Shown here piece after piece: positions 11,801 to 20,916 of a stretch of DNA of 64,000 nucleotides. The stretch comes from Strobilurus pachycystidiatus (lineage: Eukaryota > Basidiomycota > Agaricomycetes > Agaricales > Physalacriaceae), in contig JAHLMK010000044.1 in assembly GCA_019915135.1 (NCBI GenBank), forward strand, positions 22,056-86,055. Reading direction: 5' to 3'. The translations under genes and the position numbers were made by a program. The first letter of the stretch is position 1; every line of letters starts with the position of its first letter. The notes below the pieces were generated by a model. It was not told the origin of the DNA. It worked only from the letters and a program-made list of their open reading frames with translations, and did no database searches.

Positions 11801-14800
11801 TGGGGCCGGGCTCGTGCCACCTAGAGACCTTCATATCACTATTAGAAGCATCTTTACCATACAGGTCGAGTCCCGAGGATGTGCACTGCAACCGCCCGAG
11901 CCACCGTGGTATGAGCGTAATCACAGATGGCGCTCGTGTATGGCGACCGGCGACCCAATGACCTCGAAACCTTTTTTCCTATTCTTCCCTATCATACTAG
12001 GATGCGCCTAACAAAAATTAGGACCCGAGTAAATGTGGTTGGTGAGTTGGCCCCAGCGCCCAATCTGGGCGCGGTAAAGATGGCGCTCGGGCGGGCCGCA
12101 CGGGCCTCGGGCGGCTTAGCTTTTTTGGGACATGAATCCTGACCCTAGTACCCTTCCGCCTAAGTGGCACTGAGGAAATCGGGGACACAAAGTTAGTTCG
12201 AGTCGAACTATCAAGGCTTATGGGTATAGTTTTGTGACATTTTGTTGATGGTTTTTTGTCCATAAAAGGAAATTTTGTTGACGCAACAACAAAGCTATTA
12301 GATAGTTAGGCTTATAGGTATAGGTATAGACATCTTTGAACCCATCACTTGTATCCAATACGCACCGAGACAGAGGCCCCGCGCGCGGGCCCTTTTCTTT
12401 ACCGTTCTCTTCCGCTGCGCGTGCGAGAACACCCCTCACCTCTAACCTTTCCTAACCTTCTAACCGGCTAACGTCAAATCACTGACCTCTAACTGACATA
12501 AAGCAAAGTACATGTCCTGACATTCACCATGTTTATATATGTGATAGCCGAGTTGGCCCATGTACTCCTCGTGGCACAGCAGCCACAAGCCGCACGGTGT
12601 TGGGGCCGGGCTCGTGCCACTTGGAGACCTTCATATGACTACTAAAAGCACTTTTCCCATACAGGTCGAGTCCCGAGGATATGCACTGCAACCGCCCGAG
12701 CCACCGCGGTATGAACGTAATCACAGATGGCGCTCGTGTATGGCGACCGGCGACCCAATGACCACGAAACCTTTTTTCCTATCCTTCCCTATCATACTAG
12801 GATGCGCCTAACAAAAATCAGGTTCCGAGTATATGTGGTCGCTGAGTTGGCCCATGTGCTCCTCGTGGCACAGCAGCCGGGAGCCACACGGTGCTGGGGC
12901 CGGGCTCGTGCCACCTAGAGACCTTCATATCACTATTAGAAGCATCTTTACCATACAGGTCGAGTCCCGAGGATGTGCACTGCAACCGCCCGAGCCACCG
13001 TGGTATGAGCGTAATCACAGATGGCGCTCGTGTATGGCGACCGGCGACCCAATGACCTCGAAACCTTTTTCCTATTCTTCCCTATCATACTAGGATGCGC
13101 CTAACAAAAATTAGGACCCGAGTAAATGTGGTTGGTGAGTTGGCCCCAGCGGCCCAATCTGGGCGCGGTAAAGATGGCGCTCGGGCGGGCCGCACGGGCC
13201 TCGGGCGGCTTAGCTTTTTTGGGACATGAATCCTGACCCTAGTACCCTTCCGCCTAAGTGGCACTGAGGAAATCGGGGACACAAAGTTAGTTCGAGTCGA
13301 ACTATCAAGGCTTATGGGTATAGTTGGCCCCAGCGGCCCAATCTGGGCGCGGTAAAGATGGCGCTCGGGCGGGCCGCACGGGCCTCGGGCGGCTTAGCTT
13401 TTTTGGGACATGAATCCTGACCCTAGTACCCTTCCGCTAAGTGGCACTGAGGAAATCGGGGACACAAAGTTAGTTCGAGTCGAACTATCAAGGCTTATGG
13501 GTATAGGCATGGGTTCAAAGTCATGTGAGTTGACTTCGTACTGTTTGTTGGCTGTCTGGTCACATTTGTTGACGGTTCTGTCACACTTTGTTGACAGTTT
13601 TGTGACATTTTGTTGATGGTTTTTTGTCCATAAAAGGAAATTTTGTTGACGCAACAACCAAAGCTATTAGATAGTTAGGCTTATAGTATAGGTATAGACA
13701 TCTTGAACCCATCACTTGTATCCAATACGCACCGAGACAGAGGCCCCGCGCGCGGGCCCTTTTCTTTACCGTTCTCTTCCGCTGCGCGTGCGAGAACACC
13801 CCTCACCTCTAACCTTTCCTAACCTTCTAACCGCTAACGTCAAATCACTGACCTCTAACTGACATAAAGCAAAGTACATGTCCTGACATTCACCATGTTT
13901 ATATATGTGATAGCCGAGTTGCCCATGTACTCCTCGTGGCACAGCAGCCACAAGCCGCACGGTGTTGGGGCCGGGCTCGTGCCACTTGGAGACCTTCATA
14001 TGACTACTAAAGCACTTTTCCCATACAGGTCGAGTCCGAGGATATGCACTGCAACCGCCCGAGCCACCGCGGTATGAACGTAATCACAGATGGCGCTCGT
14101 GTATGGCGACCGGCGACCCAATGACCACGAAACCTTTTTTTCCTATCCTTCCCTATCATACTAGGATGCGCCTAACAAAAATCAGGTTCCGAGTATATGT
14201 GGTCGCTGAGTTGGCCCATGTGCTCCTCGTGGCACAGCAGCCGGGAGCCACACGGTGCTGGGGCCGGGCTCGTGCCACCTAGAGACCTTCATATCACTAT
14301 TAGAAGCATCTTTACCATACAGGTCGAGTCCCGAGGATGTGCACTGCAACCGCCCGAGCCACCGTGGTATGAGCGTAATCACAGATGGCGCTCGTGTATG
14401 GCGACCGGCGACCCAATGACCTCGAAACCTTTTTTCCTATTCTTCCCTATCATACTAGGATGCGCCTAACAAAAATTAGGACCCGAGTAAATGTGGTTGG
14501 TGAGTTGGCCCCAGCGGCCCAATCTGGGCGCGGTAAAGATGGCGCTCGGGCGGGCCGCACGGGCCTCGGGCGGCTTAGCTTTTTTGGGACATGAATCCTG
14601 ACCCTAGTACCCTTCCGCCTAAGTGGCACTGAGGAAATCGGGGACACAAAGTTAGTTCGAGTCGAACTATCAAGGCTTATGGGTATAGTATTGACATCCC
14701 AACTTAAAAGGCATGGGTTCAAAGTCATTGTGAGTTGACTTCGTACTGTTTGTTGGCTGTCTGGTCACATTTTGTTGACGGTTCTGTCACACTTTGTTGA

Positions 14801-16910
14801 CAGTTTTGTGACATTTTGTTGATGGTTTTTTGTCCATAAAAGGAAATTTTGTTGACGCAACAACAAAGCTATTAGATAGTTAGGCTTATAGGTATAGGTA
14901 TAGACATCTTTGAACCCATCACTTGTATCCAATACGCACCGAGACAGAGGCCCCGCGCGCGGGCCCTTTTCTTTACCGTTCTCTTCCGCTGCGCGTGCGA
15001 GAACACCCCTCACCTCTAACCTTTCCTAACCTTCTAAACGGCTAACGTCAAATCACTGACCTCTAACTGACATAAAGCAAAGTACATGTCCTGACATTCA
15101 CCATGTTTATATATGTGATAGCCGAGTTGGCCCATGTACTCCTCGTGGCACAGCAGCCACAAGCCGCACGGTGTTGGGGCCGGGCTCGTGCCACTTGGAG
15201 ACCTTCATATGACTACTAAAAGCACTTTTCCCATACAGGTCGAGTCCCGAGGATATGCACTGCAACCGCCCGAGCCACCGCGGTATGAACGTAATCACAG
15301 ATGGCGCTCGTGTATGGCGACCGGCGACCCAATGACCACGAAACCTTTTTTCCTATCCTTCCCTATCATACTAGGATGCGCCTAACAAAAATCAGGTTCC
15401 GAGTATATGTGGTCGCTGAGTTGGCCCATGTGCTCCTCGTGGCACAGCAGCCGGGAGCCACACGGTGCTGGGGCGGGCTCGTGCCACCTAGAGACCTTCA
15501 TATCACTATTAGAAGCATCTTTACCATACAGGTCGAGTCCCGAGGATGTGCACTGCAACCGCCCGAGCCACCGTGGTATGAGCGTAATCACAGATGGCGC
15601 TCGTGTATGGCGACCGGCGACCCAATGACCTCGAAACCTTTTTTCTATTCTTCCCTATCATACTAGGATGCGCCTAACAAAATTAGGACCCGAGTAAATG
15701 TGGTTGGTGAGTTGGCCCCAGCGGCCCAATCTGGGCGCGGTAAAGATGGCGCTCGGGCGGGCCGCACGGGCCTCGGGCGGCTTAGCTTTTTTGGGACATG
15801 AATCCTGACCCTAGTACCCTTCCGCCTAAGTGGCACTGAGGAAATCGGGGACAAAAGTTAGTTCGAGTCGAACTATCAAGGCTTATGGTATAGGCATGGG
15901 TTCAAAGTCATTGTGAGTTGACTTCGTACTGTTTGTTGGCTGTCTGGTCACATTTTGTTGACGGTTCTGTCACACTTTGTTGACAGTTTTGTGACATTTT
16001 GTTGATGGTTTTTTGTCCATAAAAGGAAATTTTGTTGACGCAACAACAAAGCTATTAGATAGTTAGGCTTATAGGTATAGGTATAGACATCTTTGAACCC
16101 ATCACTTGTATCCAATACGCACCGAGACAGAGGCCCCGCGCGCGGGCCCTTTTCTTTACCGTTCTCTTCCGCTGCGCGTGCGAGAACACCCCTCACCTCT
16201 AACCTTTCCTAACCTTCTAACCGGCTAACGTCAAATCACTGACCTCTAACTGACATAAAGCAAAGTACATGTCCTGACATTCACCATGTTTATATATGTG
16301 ATAGCCGAGTTGGCCCATGTACTCCTCGTGGCACAGCAGCCACAAGCCGCACGGTGTTGGGGCCGGGCTCGTGCCACTTGGAGACCTTCATATGACTACT
16401 AAAAGCACTTTTCCCATACAGGTCGAGTCCCGAGGATATGCACTGCAACCGCCCGAGCCACCGCGGTATGAACGTAATCACAGATGGCGCTCGTGTATGG
16501 CGACCGGCGACCCAATGACCACGAAACCTTTTTTCCTATCCTTCCCTATCATACTAGGATGCGCCTAACAAAAATCAGGTTCCGAGTATATGTGGTCGCT
16601 GAGTTGGCCCATGTGCTCCTCGTGGCACAGCAGCCGGGAGCCACACGGTGCTGGGCCGGGCTCGTGCCACCTAGAGACCTTCATATCACTATTAGAAGCA
16701 TCTTTACCATACAGGTCGAGTCCCGAGGATGTGCACTGCAACCGCCCGAGCCACCGTGGTATGAGCGTAATCACAGATGGCGCTCGTGTATGGCGACCGG
16801 CGACCCAATGACCTCGAAACCTTTTTTCCTATTCTTCCCTATCATACTAGGATGCGCCTAACAAAAATTAGGACCCGAGTAAATGTGGTTGGTGAGTTGG
16901 CCCCAGCGGC

Positions 16911-17080
16911 CCGATCTGGGCGCGGTAAAGATGGCGCTCGGGCGGGCCGCACGGGCCTCGGGCGGCTTAGCTTTTTCGGGACATGAGTCCTGACCCTAAG
17001 ACCCTCCCGCCTAAGCGGCACGGAGGAAATCGGAGACGCAAACGATAGTTCGAGTCGAACTATCAGGGCTTATAGGTATA
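16911..17080. repeat. Diverged edge copy of module C at the array boundary
   Basis: The last C module carries many substitutions that no other copy has. At several sites (16913, 16977, 17016, 17038) it has CpG where the internal copies have TpG or CpA. Here GATAGTTCGA-G-TCGAACTATC is a perfect 10-bp inverted repeat around one base, which is degraded inside the array. The copy ends in TTATAGGTATAG and passes straight into the 969-bp satellite. Confidence 0.85.
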
Positions 17081-17702
17081 GACTCGCCTTGTCACTCGTA
17101 GTCGCGTACATTGTCCGTCGCTACCGTAACTGACCCGACTCGGTCAAAATGCAAGTCCAGCACCTCCGACGCCACTCCTCGGCCTCCGCATGCTACGCAA
17201 AACTTGTTCAGAATATGAGATTGATCAAGAATAGTACTGCACGCCACGCGCTGTGCGTTCGAAAAAAAATGCCAACGCTCAGTCTTCAGCACTGCATCAA
17301 GTCAGCAGCCAGTCTGCGGACGGTGTCTTCAGTTGTGGTTGACACCCCTCACCCACCCTCGCCATCAGACAGATAGACCGTCAAACCTAGCCACTAATCC
17401 TCACCCTCACCGCAACACACATTGACAATTTCTTGAACTCTCTGCGTACCCTAACCCTCACCGCTTCAGGCGCAAGCCTCAGTAACAGCAGAAGCGTGCA
17501 TGCACACCTCGGCATATTTTGAGCAACATTCCCTCCGCCCAAACAGTCAACTCGTGAGATTGACCTTTGTTGCTCGTTTGTATCGAGTCGTCCAGAGCTA
17601 GCATGAGTCTCATCACAGACTCGCTCAAGTCGCATACACTGCTTGAAAAACGAATCCAGCGTCCCAGACGCACACAGTCCTGTGCCTCAACCGCCACCGC
17701 AG

Positions 17703-17707
17703 GCAAG
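17703..17707. repeat. Target site duplication, left (GCAAG)
   Basis: 5-bp direct repeat directly outside the 5' LTR. The uninterrupted satellite units contain a single GCAAG at this point. Confidence 0.9.
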
Positions 17708-19254
17708 TGTCATGATGCGTCTCCAGGCAGACCACTTGTCTCATCTACACAGCCACACGGCTCATCGCCACAGCCACAACTCTGGCTCACAATGGCTGCA
17801 CACGCATCTATGATCTATCTTCCATGCCACAGAAGCTCTACCGGGAAGTAAAGCAGGATGATGACAGAGTCTAGACGCATCAGGAGCTCCGGGAGCACCT
17901 GCACATACTCTCATAGGGGATTAATGTGAACACCCGGGAACCGGTACTTGTCACAGCCTGACAGTAGCTTCTCTTGGTCTCAGGTCACTTCTCAGACCAT
18001 TGCACACATCGTTGTAATGGCCACAACACTCAGGACCAGCTACAGCACTCAAGAAGGAAGCACACACAAGATACCACTACCAGGAATCGCTCTAGAGACT
18101 CGTGGAGTCATCTAGAGGTATATCTATTGAAGGAGAAGTCACAACACTAACACTCGACGCTTGGAGAGCCTCTGGACCGCAGGAGAAGGTTGTAGAACCA
18201 TGGAGAAGGTCCCAGAAGGTTCAGAGCGCCTCCAGAACGTCATCCCGCCGGATTGGGCGCTCTGACTCACTCAGGAGTCGCTGCAGCATGTGGAGCGGCG
18301 GGATCCCGCCTTTACCCGCGCTGACTCATTCAGGAGTCTCTGGAGTCATCCAGGAACTTCTTGGCAGCCTATGACTCGAGCCAAGTCTATAATTAGGCGC
18401 ATGAGCGCATGCTCCCGCCATTCCCGCCCTCCCGACCAATGGCAGCCCGCCGATCGGGCGCCCCGCCCCTTGAAACAGTGGATTAAGTGTCTTCCATCGC
18501 ATCCGACACAGTGGGAGCTCTGACTCAGTCAGTAACCAATTTGGGGCACTAGAACAGTATATAAGTCGAAGTACATTCTCCCATGTACTTCAGAGCTGGA
18601 CATTATTGCATCTGCGCTATTGTATATTCCTTCGCAGTACCCTTTGGCATCTTGCCTCTGCCATTGGGGAATTGCTCTCTAAGGGGCCCTCTCTCATTGT
18701 ACGCTTCACTCTCTGCTGAATCGTACTCTTACTCGTCATCCTCTCCTCCCTCTCCACTATCCTCTCGCCACAGGATTGTCCTTGCGTCACTGAGTACGCC
18801 GTCAACATGACATGCAACTGGACGCTTGCTCTCAGCGATGGTATCCCGTGGGGATCTCTGTCGAGTGGGTTAGGGATGGATATGGATGGATCTCTCGGAC
18901 ACTGGCTGTACATTTGCTCTCGTCGAGGACGAGGGTAATGGTGCAGTCACTGTTGGATGCTGTCTATGCACCGAGGGGCTAGACATTGATCCCCGCTTGT
19001 GTAGCGCTACCCCCATGGAGTGTAATGAGTGGCGCAGGTGAATAGGATCCACAACGACACAATGGGTCTACCGTTGGCAAGACAACGGCTAGACAAGATG
19101 AACAGGAGTCTTACTAGGCAGAGTGCTAGGAGGTCTCCTGGCCTCCACCCCGAGGACGGCCTTTGGGACATTGGGATTCACATATGGAGGTGTGCAGTTG
19201 CCGTGTGGCGCTGTATGAGTGAGCACGTGAGAGTGCTGGGCTCAGGTCCTAACA
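17708..19254 (+). repeat. 5' LTR
   Basis: 1547 bp, TG..CA ends. From the promoter position, the U3 portion covers about the first 850 bp and contains three TGACTCA heptamers (18263, 18322, 18521), CCAAT (18536-18540) and a GC-rich stretch before the TATA box. It differs from the 3' LTR by scattered single-base indels and a few substitutions, so the insertion is fairly young or the consensus is imperfect. Confidence 0.92.
18558..18565 (+). promoter_or_regulatory. LTR TATA box (5' LTR)
   Basis: TATATAAG, 18 bp downstream of CCAAT and about 30 bp downstream of TGACTCAGTCA. The arrangement of CCAAT, TATA and repeated TGACTCA (the core site of fungal Gcn4/AP-1-type bZIP factors) is what a Pol II LTR promoter would show. 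Which factor binds is inference. Confidence 0.7.
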
Positions 19255-19363
19255 ATATAGTCCAGCTCTCTCCTACTCGCTGTGGAGGGGGACTGGAAGG
19301 CACAAACCCGTGGAGCGGTCCATTGACGTCTTGCCTTCTTGGGGACAAAAGCTTGAGGAGGGT
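19255..19363 (+). other. Minimal interior of the LTR element
   Basis: 109 bp between the LTRs, starting ATATAGTCCAGC and ending AAAGCTTGAGGAGGGT. The purine-rich GAGGAGGG directly before the 3' LTR could serve as a polypurine tract. A canonical primer-binding site starting with TGG is not visible directly after the 5' LTR. No coding capacity. Confidence 0.8.
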
Positions 19364-20911
19364 TGTCATGATGCGTCTCCAGGCAGACCACTTGTCTCAT
19401 CTACACAGCACACACGGCTCATCGCCACAGCCACACTCTGGCTCACAATGGCTGCACACGCATCTATGATCTATCTTCCATGCCACAGAAGCTCTACCGG
19501 AAGTAAAGCAGGATGATGACAGAGTCTAGACGCATCAGGAGCTCCGGGAGCACCTGCACATACTCTCATAGGGGATTATGTGAACACCCGGAACCGGTAC
19601 TTGTCACAGCCTGACAGTAGCTTCTCTTGGTCTCAGGTCACTTCTCAGACCATTGCACACATCGTTGTAATGGCCACAACACTCAGGACCAGCTACAGCA
19701 CTCAAGAAGGAAGCACACACAAGATACCACTACCAGGAATCGCTCTAGAGACTCGTGGAGTCATCTGAGAGTATATCTATTGAGGAGAAGTCACAACACT
19801 AACCTCGACGCTTGGAGAGCCTCTGGACCGCAGGAGAAGGTTGTAGAACCATGGAGAAGGTCCCAGAAGGTTCAGAGCGCCTCCAGAACTCATCCCGCCG
19901 GATTGGGCGCTCTGACTCACTCAGGAGTCGCTGCAGCATGTGGAGCGGCGGGATCCCGCCCTTTACCCGCTCTGACTCATTCAGGAGTCTCTGGAGTCAT
20001 CCCAGGAACTTCTTGGCAGCCTATGACTCGAGCCAAGTCTATAATTAGGCGCATGAGCGCATGCTCCGCCATTCCCCCCCCCCGCCCCCGCCAATGGCAG
20101 CCCGCCGATCGGCGCCCCCGCCCCTTGAAACAGTGGATTAAGTGTCTTCCATCGCATCCGACACAGTGGGAGCTCTGACTCAGTCAGTAACCAATTTGGG
20201 GCACTAGAACAGTATATAAGTCGAAGTACATTCTCCCATGTACTTCAGAGCTGGACATTATTGCATCTGCGCTATTGTATATTCCTTCGCAGTACCCTTT
20301 GGCATCTTGCCTCTGCCATTGGGGAATTGCTCTCTAAGGGGCCCTCTCTCATTGTACGCTTCACTCTCTGCTGAATCGTACTCTTACTCGTCATCCTCTC
20401 CTCCCTCTCCACTATCCTCTCGCCACAGGATTGTCCTTGCGTCACTGAGTACGCCGTCAACATGACATGCAACTGGACGCTTGCTCTCAGCGATGGTATC
20501 CCGTGGGGATCTCTGTCGAGTGGGTTAGGGATGGATATGGATGGATCTCTCGGACACTGGCTGTACATTTGCTCTCGTCGAGGACGAGGTAATGGTGCAG
20601 TCACTGTTGGATTGCTGTCTATGCACCGAGGGTGCTAGACATTGATCCCCGCTTGTGTAGCGCTACCCCCATGGAGTGTAATGAGTGGCGCAGGTGAATA
20701 GGATCCACAACGACACAATGGGTCTACCGTTGAGCAAGACAACGGCTAGACAAGATGAACAGGAGTCTTACTAGGCAGAGTGCCTAGGAGGTCTCCTGGC
20801 CTCCACCCCGAGGACGGCTTTGGGACATGGGATTCACATATGGAGGTGTGCAGTTGCCGTGTGGCGCTGTATGAGCTTGAGCACGTGAGAGTGCTGGCTC
20901 AGGTCCTAACA
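19364..20911 (+). repeat. 3' LTR
   Basis: 1548 bp, homologous to the 5' LTR over its full length. It includes a C-rich run near 20074-20092 that is longer than in the 5' copy, and many one-base indels relative to it. Its three TGACTCA motifs lie at 19913, 19973 and 20176. Confidence 0.92.
20213..20220 (+). promoter_or_regulatory. LTR TATA box (3' LTR)
   Basis: Second copy of TATATAAG in the 3' LTR, with the same upstream CCAAT and TGACTCA spacing. It could drive read-through into the adjoining satellite. Confidence 0.65.
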
Positions 20912-20916
20912 GCAAG
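20912..20916. repeat. Target site duplication, right (GCAAG)
   Basis: Matching 5-bp repeat directly outside the 3' LTR, followed by the satellite continuation CGCAACAGCGTC. Confidence 0.9.

Larger units (their letters stand above)
1..17080. repeat. Composite tandem array, 14 units of 909-1712 bp
   Basis: Fourteen head-to-tail units start with the same TGAACCCATCACTTG leader at 1, 1096, 2808, 3903, 5275, 6448, 7814, 8723, 10061, 11243, 12337, 13704, 14911 and 16094. Unit lengths are 1095, 1712, 1095, 1372, 1173, 1366, 909, 1338, 1182, 1094, 1367, 1207, 1183 and 987 bp. The module order is H (leader), A, B, C, T (tail). Most length changes come from extra partial copies or shortened tails placed after GGGTATAG at the end of C; the 909-bp unit instead has an A/B fusion that removes 294 bp. 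Copies are otherwise nearly identical. All six frames contain short ORFs repeated in every unit, as expected of a non-coding repeat. The window starts inside the array, so its true left end is not seen. Confidence 0.97.
17708..20911 (+). mobile_element. Non-autonomous LTR retroelement with a 109-bp interior
   Basis: Two direct repeats of about 1.55 kb (17708-19254 and 19364-20911) begin TGTCATGATG and end GGTCCTAACA, the usual TG..CA termini. They flank only 109 bp. The element is bordered by GCAAG on both sides (17703-17707 and 20912-20916). Deleting it with one GCAAG leaves a satellite unit of exactly 969 bp, which proves insertion into the satellite. No gag, protease, reverse transcriptase or integrase is present, so it must be mobilised in trans. 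It resembles a TRIM in having a minimal interior, but its LTRs are far longer than those of TRIMs. Orientation follows the LTR TATA box. Confidence 0.93.

Noticed and set aside
197..17000. Recurrent 60-148 codon frames in the composite array
   Set aside because: They occur on both strands in every unit, overlap each other, shift with the modules and break wherever a one-base deletion occurs. Nothing distinguishes them from repeat by-products.
17454..17468. Telomere repeat tract (CCCTAACCCT)
   Set aside because: A single CCCTAACCCTCACC per unit is too short to be a telomere; kept only as a motif observation.
18583..18810. 75-codon frame downstream of the LTR TATA box, present in both LTRs
   Set aside because: Low-complexity Ser/Leu/Tyr composition within the R/U5 part of an LTR; a gene there is not supported without other copies conserving the frame.
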